DNA of 64,000 nt, from positions 2,790,001 to 2,854,000 of the forward strand of contig NC_089566.1 in the NCBI RefSeq assembly GCF_040115645.1. Direction: 5' to 3'. This stretch comes from Euwallacea fornicatus (taxonomy: Eukaryota; Arthropoda; Insecta; Coleoptera; Curculionidae). A program made the position numbers and the translations under genes. This document shows, piece by piece, positions 25,363 to 36,100 of this stretch; within the stretch, counting starts at the first letter, position 1, and each line of letters starts with the position of its first letter. The notes under the pieces were generated by a model. The model searched no databases. It worked only from the letters and a program-made list of their open reading frames with translations, and was not told the origin of the DNA.

Positions 25363-25374
25363 GCAGCATCAAAT
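25259..25374. repeat. ATC/ATT microsatellite
   Basis: A run of TCATCATTATCATTATC grades into pure ATC repeats. Its start abuts the minus-strand GATGAAGCCGAAACGTC motif at 25249-25266. Histidine- and serine-rich ORFs through it are artefacts of the repeat. Confidence 0.95.
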
Positions 25375-25799
25375 TTTTTTCAAAATAAACATTGATTTTT
25401 TTCATTTTTAATAATTTTTAGACAGAAGCTGTCTAGATAGATGCGTAGATAAAGGATGGTTTTAGACGAAGACTTATTTTCCGCATAACAAAATCGATAC
25501 AACGGAAGAAACGCAATTAAACAAACACTCTCGTCTATCTCTCTGATGCTCATTATTCTCATGATAATCTTTTTCCCTCCAACTCGTTATCCTTTGGCAG
25601 GACTCGTAAATAGTAATTTTCTAACGTACTACTGAGATCGAGAAACAGGGTGAATTTTTCATCGAAACTTCGCGGTTGCCACGAAATTATGAAATCGTTT
25701 CGTCTGTAGGTTGGTGGCACTGCCTGTGGCATCTATGCAAAATTTAATATCAATATATTCGTTTGTTGCGGAGCTGCACGTATTTTGTAAACGTACAAA

Positions 25800-26810
25800 A
25801 GTGGGTTTTTCGACTTTTACTATGCCTGATTTTGCTGCGCATCGGATTTGTTTTCAATTTTGTGCGCGGAACGAATACTCTGCCGTGGAAACGTTGAGGA
25901 TGACCCAAACAACTTTTAGTGATGCGGCAATGTCGCTAAAAATGTTTACAATTAGTGCAAAAGTTTTAAAGGAGGTCGAGGAGGAGTTCAAGACGAACAG
26001 CGCCCCAGACGACCATCGACATCTATCGATGAGAGCCACGTCGCGAAAATCAAAGATTTGGTACTCCCAAAATTGCCGATCGACATTAAGAGACCTTGTC
26101 AATGCCACGAGGAGTTCGTTTAGACCAACCCTAACCATTCTAAAAGACGTTTTGTCCCTCGAACGGACCACACCTCGATTGGCTCCAAAAACGCTCAATT
26201 TTTTGGCGGAAGAGCGTCGCGGCGAGACTCGTCAAACAGAGATTTCTGACTACCGGGACGTCATGAAACGCGTCATCGCGGGCGATGAGCCTTGGGTATG
26301 TGCAAACGACCCGGAAACAATCGACCAATCGAGCAAACGTCGTGCAAGCGGGAACTAAAATCGAAAAAACCGCGCCAAAGCCGTCGAAAAACCGAAGTAA
26401 TGATGACAGTTTTCTTCAATTATCGCGATTTTGTGCGTTACGAATTTCTTCCGCCGCGCCAAATTGTTAACGAGAAATTCATTTGAGCGTTATGCCTCGT
26501 TTGACAACTCTTTGCACCGCGATAATGCACCGTCTCACACTGCGTCGGTTCTTTGAGGACGATTCGCCGAAAACTCGACCATATCGCACCGTTCCACAAA
26601 CCGCCGCACTCGCCCGATTTAGCAGCGTTGGACTTCTGGCCGCTCAAAGGACCGCTCCGGGGACACGTCCCGTCTCGATTGAGGAGATAAATGCCGAATC
26701 GAAGGAGGTATTGTGAAGGTCGTCCGGGAAAGAGACTCCTGTGACTGTTTCGAGGATTGGAAAAAACGACGGCAAAAGCGCACTGTGTGGAAAGAGAATA
26801 CTTTAAAGGC
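25800..26810 (+). pseudogene. Mariner-family (DD34D) transposase, nearly full length, frameshifted
   Basis: The + strand reads, with frame changes, FCARNEYSAVETLRMTQTTF (N-terminal helix-turn-helix), TLRDLVNATRSS, then RVIAGDEPWV (first D at 26284-26286), EFLPPRQIVNE, HRDNAPSHTASVL (second D at 26521-26523) and PHSPDLAALDFWPLKG (third D at 26631-26633). All three acidic residues are kept but in different frames, so it is recently or moderately decayed. The spacing fits mariner DD34D once indels are allowed. A long T-run follows at 26878-26909. Confidence 0.8.
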
Positions 26811-26876
26811 GATAAAATTTATTTGAAAGAAAAAATACAGTTTTCTCGTTTTATAAACAAATTTGCCTTTTTTCTT

Positions 26877-26877
<1 letters not shown>

Positions 26878-26909
<32 letters not shown>
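26878..26909. repeat. T homopolymer run 3' of the mariner
   Basis: About 30 T in a row, just beyond the decayed mariner transposase. It may be a slippage tract, and is unlike a normal mariner terminus. Confidence 0.8.
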
Positions 26910-26911
<2 letters not shown>

Positions 26912-28055
26912 CAGAATCGCATATTTGAAGGTTGACAATGACGCACAGCTCCTCCGTTTTTTGAGATATTAAATTGAAATTTTGTGCGCATATCAGCGTC
27001 TACAATCTGCACGATTCTGATCTGCAAACGGCGGGGGAAACGGTGATAGAATCGCAATATTGCTAAATTATTGGCGCAACTGTGATCCGACACATGAACA
27101 ATTTCTCGTTTGTTTTGGCCCAGTTTCAATCTTTCTTATCTAAGTTTCCAATCCCGAAGTGAAAATTTCGCTCTCTTATTTTTCATTACTTGCTTGCAAG
27201 AACGGCCGAGGGAAAAATCGATACCTAACATAACTTGTCAGTATACTGAGTCGGAGACTTAAATATGCGGACGAAATGTGGACCGAATTTGACAGATATG
27301 CGCGTGCGTTGAATCGGGGTTACGAATTAAACGTAACTGATTCAGGGCTACTAAGTGAAACACGAAATTGCAATTTAGTGATGCTGATCAGCGGTGCAAT
27401 ATCACAGAAACGATAAGAGGGCTAAGACGAACGTCACCACAGGAAGTGTGCATCCCTGTACGTGTCCTCCACCGCGAAGAATAATATGGGTGCTAAGTTT
27501 CAACCTGATATCTCAAAAACTAGAGGAACGGTCAAATGAGGCCCTCGAAAAATGTAAAAATTTAACATACTGTATGTAGGACACGACGTTTCCTGTATCA
27601 TAGTTTTCATGATAATTTCCACTATTTGTACGCCGAAAGTACCACCCTCCCCCTAACTTTTCAGTGTATTGAAACAGAAATTTTTCTTTTTATAACAAAA
27701 AGTGCTTGGAAGTTCACGTAGTTTTCTAAGATTGTCAGCAGTTTCGTACAGGGTGTTTAATAAACGCGTGCCAATCCGACGTTGCATTTTTTGAACAATT
27801 CAGCGTTACCTTTTTACATATTTAAATTCTGCCTTTTGTTACGAGTTCAACGATACACACAGATCGTACCTTAAATCTTATAATTACAATGAAGAGTGTC
27901 AAATACAATAAATTACATCGATCGAAGTGATATGACAACAAAATGTCTGCAAAATTTGAAGAAAAGATGTCGATTATGTGTTGAGCATGGTGGGGGGAAC
28001 AATGCCTGTAAAATAATAACAAAAACAAAAGAATTTGTTTGTTCTGCCTTATTGT
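26910..28055. other. Unassigned, with terminus motif
   Basis: TACAGGGTGTTTAATAAACGC at 27748 resembles an element end. No gene was recognised. Confidence 0.4.
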
Positions 28056-28057
28056 TA

Positions 28058-28228
28058 TTAAATTAAATTAAATCAAATTAAATTAAATTAAATCAAATTA
28101 AATCAAATTAAATCAAATTAAATCAAATTAAATCAAATTAAATCAAATTAAATCAAATTAAATCAAATTAAATCAAATTAAATCAAATTAAATCAAATTA
28201 AATCAAATTAAATCAAATTAAATCAAAT
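28058..28228. repeat. 10-base minisatellite, about 17 copies
   Basis: AAATCAAATT is repeated about 17 times, preceded by shorter AAATT units (28055-28090). It is near perfect, so it is probably polymorphic in length. No coding or splice role is seen. Confidence 0.95.
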
Positions 28229-28411
28229 TGATTTTATTTACGCTATAACTTGTAAACAAACGAAAATCGGATAACAACATTTGAGTTTTTTTAAATTTAT
28301 TTTTCATGTACAACACGCTCCTGAAGTTTGGCACGATCCTCCCGACTCACCCTGTATATGTATATAAATGGAAGATTTTTTCATCCACGTGCGTATTTAA
28401 GAAAATAAAGT

Positions 28412-28445
28412 TGACGATGATGACTTAGAGGCGAAACGTCGGCTA
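28412..28445 (+). ncRNA. Weak hammerhead-like motif
   Basis: ATGATGA at 28417-28423 and GAAACGTC at 28433-28440 with an 8-base spacer. The first base pair of the CTGATGA box differs and stem I is weak. It is listed because it resembles the 20.2 kb motif and the AAACGTCGG end context; it may be a decayed relative. Confidence 0.25.
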
Positions 28446-30080
28446 GGAACGTCTTCTCGAATTCGAGAAGTGCCCGTGGCAAAGAGCATGTTCCGGTTTT
28501 AAAGATGTTTTGTTAAACGTGGCCAGGCAAAAACACGAATCTCCATTTTTCGCGACGGAACCTTCGAAACCATTCGGAGATTTTCCAGTTGTTGAAAAGC
28601 CAGTTTGTCGAGTGTCTCTTTGTGCAACTTGGTCGCCGTTTAATCGACCTTCCAGCTCTTACGGTTTTCGAGATCTCAATGGCAAACCCCGCGTTTGGAC
28701 CGTCCAGCGGATGACGTAATTAAGGTCGGCAAGACAAAACTTGGGAAAGTCTCGTTTTAAAGTAAATGTCACATTTTCAATTTCATACGTGGCGGTCCCA
28801 TTTCCTTCTCGAATTCCATTCGTCATGAGTGCATTCTTGTATGGATATACTTAACGTGAAAAAGTTCTAATTGAGGTATCATTACGGAACACATGCTGAA
28901 AATTCTTCGTAAGGGTTTCCACTTTGTACTCGTCGTAGTTGATTGCCTGGATTCAAACCTTCGTTTGTAGCCGTGTATTTGACGTAACATCGTTATCTGT
29001 GTACATTATGAAAATCGCTCAATTTTCCTCATGACAAACACCTCCTTCACCTATTCTTCCATAAATACGCAGCGAATGCGGTTGAAAAACCTCAGTGATT
29101 TATGATAATTTCTGTAGCACTGGGAATTTCACGTTAAAGTAATAACATTACCCTCAAATATCATTAAAAAGTAATGATCCTCCCAAACACGGCATTGTAC
29201 TTCTGGCGATTTGTTGTATATCATGCTTCCTTGCTTTCGCCCAATACAAATTCATTTCGGTCAACTGGGTAAAAATGCCAGGAAAATGTTATTCCTCCAG
29301 CTTGGGCATTCGAAACTTGTATTTGCATAATCCAGATCGAATGTATTTCTTCATGGGAAAATGAGGAGGACTTCGTGATGAGTGGAAAGTGTCACGAACA
29401 AGTGTTGTCAGTTCCTTCGATTTGTAAATCCGGAGTTATTTTCGACTTGTAATTTTTTGGATCGCTCTCTGGCATCGCGCATGTAAACATGGATATTTAT
29501 TATTCATTATGCTCCTTTTATCTCTGCGAAGGCAGATCCAAATCCAAATTCTTCGGCATGTAACCGCCGACATTTTTCCTACTAAATTTACCTAATTTAA
29601 TGCTAATTTCTGACGTGCGTAGGATTCGAGACCGAGTGCATAAGTAGGACGATCGTAATGATGTTTAATAAGGAGGTTCCATGCAGATGATCCTTGCCCA
29701 CGGAAAAATCCAACCCCTGGAGACAACGCGCGGGCAAAAATTTTAGCACATTGTACGTATATTGCTTTATTGCGTGTAGGGAGTCATCAGCATTACTTAA
29801 ATACACCCTGTGCTAGGGTTTCTTATCCCTGTGACTACAAAAGTGATCGTTATACGATTACATTGGGTGTATAGAAAGGCTTTTTAAACATTTCGAAACC
29901 CATCAGCGACCATTTTTCTTATTATCGAGGTCCTGTTCCCGTTGCAATGAAAGAGATATGGCAGCCACGTTTCGGCAAAAGTGCCCGTTATTTATATCGG
30001 GGCGAGCTCGTTTTCCTGCTGTTCCATCACCCTTTCTCCAGGAAAAGTACTTGTTACCGTAAACGTGGATCGTTGATTTT
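28446..30080. other. Unassigned; expected 5' exon not found
   Basis: The NACHT gene needs an upstream exon ending in phase 1, but no DUF4062 start (SSTFxD-like) was seen in this stretch. A CACCCTGT motif at 29807 is a possible element end. Confidence 0.4.
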
Positions 30081-30082
30081 AG

Positions 30083-30162
30083 ATTTCGCTAATGAACGAA
30101 GAATATTGCTAGAGAATGTGGGACCGGAACTGCAGTCGGTTTTCGAGGACCATAAGATCGAG
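30083..30162 (+). CDS. NACHT gene exon 1 found (DUF4062 start)
   Basis: Acceptor TTTTAG ends at 30082 and donor GTAAGA starts at 30163. The exon opens with two bases of a split codon, so at least one upstream exon ending in phase 1 must exist. It encodes FANERRILLENVGPELQ followed by a short FEDHKIE helix, which fits the first helix after the conserved SSTFxD strand of DUF4062 domains. The reading frame is open further upstream to 29947, but that extension does not resemble the family and is better explained as intron. Confidence 0.75.
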
Positions 30163-33100
30163 GTAAGACCACTAATCTCCGTTAACGCTTCCACCATGCA
30201 TTCATGGGGAGCCCGGAAAGGTCATGTCGTAAATTTCTACGTGTCATAGAGAAGGCCGAAGTAATGCGGTGCTTCACCGCAAGAAAAACATTCTTCACGG
30301 CCTCCGTTACCGAGTTCTTTGCTCTCAATATAAGAAGTTAAAAAGAAACTATTTTCACCGTGGTGTTCGGAGAATTTTCATGGAAACGGTGAATGTTGCG
30401 CAGCTTAAGTAACTCACAGTCGTGCGTATTTTCACGTGTCTTCCATGCGGAGGAGAAGCAGAAGTTCCTCATTTAAGCTCATTCGTTGTTTTAGCGAGTT
30501 GACGAAATCGACATTTTCTTCATGGCCTCATTACGATTTTCCTGCAAAGTGCAAGCGCAAGTCGGACACGACGACGGCGAAGGCACTGAGCAAAAAGGGT
30601 CGTTACATCCGGTTGTCATGACAACAAGACTTTTTCACGATTAAAGAAACATGAAAAGGGCAAAAAATAATTAAAAAAATTAAAAACTATGAAAGATAAA
30701 TAATAAAACGTAAATTATTTAATATTGCTTCGAACTTATTTGTATTTACGTATGTACGATGAAACACATTATATATTCAAATATTATGTGATTTTCGCTT
30801 ACTCTTTGCGACATGAGTTAAAGTGAACGAATTCAATTCGAACTGGTTTCTTTCAGAGGCCTTTCGTCGCTGAAATAACTGCGTAGCCCGAAACCGTTCG
30901 GGGTTGCAGAGGGGAGGTAGAGCGGTACCGCTGGTGGTACCGACACGGAACCTAAACGAAAGTATCGACACGTGAAAGCCTCAGATTCTATGGCTCATGC
31001 CCTTGTCGCAGTTTTGGTTGCTCAGCGTCGATGAATGGCTCAAAGGAACCGATTTTTTGTGTATTTACAATAACTGCAACATGATTTCGACATTGCCAGC
31101 ACCAATCAGAAATTCCGCACAAAGCAGCTTGGACTCAGAAGACAAAGCGGCGTTTCAGCAGTTCCACGCGCAAATCACATAAGTGCCCTCGATCGTGCAT
31201 AGAAAAAAGACATTTTCTGGAATTTGTCTGGAAAGCCACCGAAGCAGTACTTTTAAAAAAATGCCGATCGCTCTTTCAACCACTTCCCAAATAATGCCGC
31301 TAGTATCGACTTTATACTACAATTACTATACTACATCCCGTAGCGTCGTTGGACTCGGCTGGCAAACCACCGAAAGTGTCCTTTTTGCGGACGTTTTTAC
31401 AATGGGGTAAACGCAGATCCGACCAAACAGTCGAATTTCCGTCTTTATGTGCGACTTATCGTTATAACCGACCTCGTTATTCGCCATTTTCAATGTACCT
31501 CACTTTAATCCACATCTTGTATCGTCTTTGAGAAAACCGCAGTTCGTTATCGACGTGCGTCATGCATATTAACAATTTGAAATCGATTAAAATAGCAGTT
31601 TAACATAAAATGTGGACCTAAAGTTAACAATAATGTTCACGTTAACATTCAATATTAGTTATTTGAATAATATCCCGGAGCTCAGCAACGAGGAGTGCGC
31701 AGGTGTGGATCTAATGGTGGGACTTGTAGAAGGTGACGCTGTCGAGGCTGCGCTCCGAGGTGCTCATATTGAACATTCTCGATGGCTTTAGCTGTAATAC
31801 ATACTATTTTTTATTATTATTTTTTTAATAATAAATAGTTGTTTTGTTTTATTTCGAATTGTTGGCACGCGTGGTATATTGATGGCAAAGCGTGACTTTC
31901 TCAAAGGTGGCGCAAGAAGTACTGTATTTGTAGGGGAATTTAGGGAAAATCGAGTTATAAGAAATACCGATTTCGTCAGCTGGCCAAAAGAAATGAACGA
32001 GTTTAACGAGAAATTTTGCATTTCCCTGTATAAGGAGCGCACGTGAAACATCCATTTACGTATGAAAATGAGCACGACCAAGAGCTGTTTTAACCGTCCA
32101 GCTACCACGAAAATTGCTTAAGAGCTACAATATAAAATACTTTCTTTAACTTCTTACTTTCAGAGCGAATAACCTGGCAACGAAGCCCGCTAGGATTTTT
32201 TTAATACGGAGCATTAGCATTGCTTCGGCCTCCTCGAGAACCCCTAGAATTTATGACGTCACCTTTACGGACACCCCGTGTAATTGACAATTTTAGGTCG
32301 AACTGGTCGACATGCATTTTGGTTCTGACGAAAGAGAACAGTACGATCCCTGGATTTTCAAGGATCATTTACACGAAATTAGGAGCTGTCATAAAATATC
32401 CAGAGGCTGCTTTTTCCTCGTAAGTGTTGGGGAGTGAACAAGTACTTACAGTCCAGTACAAAGCATTAATTTTGTTTCAGAATTTGGTAGGAGATAAATG
32501 CGGCCCCTTAATAGTCCCCGAGAGATTTGATGAAGACGTATATTGGTCCCTGATCAACGTTGCGAAAGACTTAGGGGAAAGCAGTGATATATTAACGCGG
32601 CTCTATAGTAAGGGCGAAAATGAATTTGTACTGTTACGTGATATCAAGTAAGTTAATTACTCAGCGTAGTTGTCCATCGACTCGCTTCAAATCCCCCACG
32701 AATAAACCCCTCAGAACACTATCCGAGTTATTAATCATTAGCCGAAGACAACCGAGACCGCGAATTTCATATTTTCCGTACTAGGTGGATTCTGGAATTA
32801 CCCGTAATTTTGGTAACAAAGGGGGCTCTTTCTCTTAAACAATAAGACACTCTGTAGGTGTCTAGCAGTTCGTTAAACAAAAGATTGCCATTTATTTAAA
32901 TTAAACTTTCCTTTTGGCGAACAAAAGATCGCCTCGTTTTCCATTATACAACGTCTACAGAGATTCGTTTTATGTGGTTTGCTAGGAAAAATTACTCAGT
33001 CATTCGTTATTGTGTCAATTCGTTGAAATGTTATTAATTATTAGTTGTGCATTATGTGGCGATCACGAGTGGCTCTAAAACATTGCCACTTAGAGCGATT

Positions 33101-36100
33101 CGGAGTTAAATATTCATGCCCTGCCGGGGGGTAGAGCAGCTCCCTACAGTCCGAAATAACACACACAAGATTAATCGTTCTCGATTTGTATTTTTTTTTG
33201 TCGAATTTTAATTTGGATGACGTAAGTGGTGCTGCGATACACCCAGGGTACCGGTCACGTGTCTAACAGATTGCCGCCCCGGACGCCCGATTTTTTTCGT
33301 TAAGACATATTGCACAAAATTTTTCGGAAAAACCGACAGAGTTCCTCGTGGAGGACGGACACTCGCCCGACACGCGTAATTCTCCCATCTAGCATTCTTC
33401 CGAAATAATCATTAGGAAAAAACGAGATTTAATTACCTTAAATCGGGCACTGATGCGCCAAGTGACAGTCAGACTTGCGCTCAAAGGACCACGAGACTGG
33501 CTAATTGCAATGGGATTTCGCACGGTACCACCCACCTGCCAGAAACCTTCAACGTAGAAAATTCTACAACCACTCGTAAACTCAACTTGTTTCGAGCAAC
33601 TTCAGTAAAAAAGGTGTGAAAATTTAAAAGAAAAATTATCGCATTTATCAATTTTTTAAACCTAAGTGTGACGTCAGAAGTGAGTGCATGGAGAAGAAAC
33701 GGCAACGGCAATAATTGCGGCAATCCGCTTCCCCAAGGAAGAATAATCGACATGTGTTGCCGAAGCGATCAGTTATACAGGTTGCCCCTAAAAGGCCTTT
33801 ACAACGCTCTACCATAGGTGGCTGCGATCAAAGTATAACGGTTTCGCGCATGTTTGCCTCAGTCCCAGAATTGACAATAACCGAGCTACCGGGTGGCAAA
33901 GTTGAAATGTGAAATTTCGTTTTTAGTCGTAATCGTTAAACGGCACGAAGAATTCATGTCCGCAAGCGAAATTCGTGTAGATACTAGGGGGCGCCACGTG
34001 CGCGTTTGGTACCTGTTCAGGTCCTTAAAGCCCTTTTGACTGCAACAGCAAACCGCCTTTGGGTGAAAAAACGTATTTGCGCGGCGTTTTTGCTTAAAAA
34101 GATTGCACCTTAATCAAGTCGCTAACTACCAACACTTCCGAGAGAAACGCTTCTGAAGTAAATGCAAAAGGGCATAAGTTTTTCCAGGCTCGATCTCTTC
34201 AAGTCTATTTTTCGTTGCTAAGGAAGAACTATTATTGTCGTTGCAGTCGAATCGATCCTCCCTAACATACTAACCCTACCCCCTACTTCCCTAATAACTT
34301 CGCCACCCTGCAGCCCGGTTAATGTCAATTTTTGGACTAAAGCAAACGTGGTTGACTCGTTCTGTTGTGATCTCAGCTACCTGCGGCAGAGCGTTGTAAG
34401 GACCTTTTGGAGACACCCTGTATTAAAATCAACGTGCGTTAAGTAGAGGCAGAGGAACTGCAAAACGAACAGAAGCAGTTTTGAACGTTAATTTTTGTAA
34501 TAATTTTTAATGTTGTCAAGATTTTTCTTCCTCCTTTTTAACTTTTTTCAGACACCTTTGTTCGAATCAAGTTTCTTTTGGACTTTCGCAAGCTTCGAAC
34601 GTCTGTTTTGCGTCTACTGTTCCTGGCAAATCATCCAGAAGATTTGAAAATTGTCCCGTGATTTTGCAAATTAGTGCGTTACTTAAGTGAACTTTACCTA
34701 ACAATGAATGCGGAAAAGTCCCAGTTACGGGGATTACGAAACTAGTAACGTAAAGTGAAAGCTCGCCACTGGCACATGAGCGTAGTCTGAAGCAAAGTTT
34801 CAGAGGTCCACCAGCCCGTGCAGTTAGGCGAATAACGACAAAATTAAAGTAGCGCATTGGTCAATTTCTCCAACTCAATCGAAATGATCTCACTGGTAAT
34901 GTTGTCGGGAGTTGGAAAAACTGGACATAATCGGACGATGTATTGGGTGCATTTAGGGTACAACAGCACTGCAGCGTTTTATTGCATCGGCTCCATTTCG
35001 CTGTAGCGCTGGCTTAAAGTGGTAAAGCGTGTTTCGCCGGAAGGCTAAAATTTTAAATCTTCAATTTTTACTAGATCTAATAAACAGCTGCTTATCAAAT
35101 TAAATTGTTAGAAAAAAGCTTTCAGCGCATTTAAATTTCAAGTGCAGCAGCGCTCGGCCGCTGCAAATTCCCCGAATGCGCCGATAATTATTTTTAAGCG
35201 AATTTTTGATATTTTGAAGTAAATAAAACATATTTTTGACGCTTTATGGCCGAGCTCAATTATACCGCAGTAGTTTTTGAGAAGAATTGCGCACAGGGTG
35301 TCTAAACTTTAAAATTTCACGAAGTAGCTTTTGTTGACTTCAGACTTGGAATCCACGAGGCCTGCGCACCTGGATCTACACAACAGATACGCATCACCAG
35401 TTGTTCCGTTCCAAGTTTGATTCTCAAGTTTGGGCGATTTGAAAATTCGGCAAAAATTCAAATCCTTCTGCACCTTGAACCAACCGGAATTCACCTACGT
35501 ACGCGGCTCGTCTTCGGCGGCTGACATAATCCGCTTATGGAAAATTACAAGTTGTCTCGTCCTTTTTTTTTTTTTGAAATTCGCACTTTTGTTTTGTGAA
35601 AAAATACCTGATTTTGTAAAAATGTTTTCAACTTGATATAGCTTCCGGTTAAACCGGAAATCGACTATTACCTCGTTTCTTTGAATGGAACGTGACAGTT
35701 TCTTTTCATCAAAATAAGTTTTTTTGTAGAAAATAAACGTAAATTTGATTCATAACATCACGCAGTGCCGATTCTCAATTGTTTTTTTATTTATTTTCAG
35801 TTTTTACGGCTTTTTCGAGGCCTGTAGAGCTTCACTATAACTGAATTATCCACAAGCCCATTCGACGCAAATTGACGAAAGAAATCATAAATTACGGAAA
35901 AACTAACACATTTTATGATCTATATAAGTATCAAAAACTAATACTTTTTGATTAAATCGAACAAACCGATAAACTACTTTATACTTCGAAGGTAATGGAT
36001 ACATCAGCGCTCTTTTACACGATCAAGTTCTTTAATGCTCATTTTGATTGATCGTTCCATTTTTTCGCAGTGTCAGGTTTTTTCCACATAACAAAAATAC

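Noticed and set aside
25213..25411. Serine-rich and histidine-rich ORFs
   Set aside because: Translations of the ATC microsatellite; not genes.
28058..28228. CRISPR-like array
   Set aside because: A 10-base tandem minisatellite without spacers, in a eukaryotic genome.
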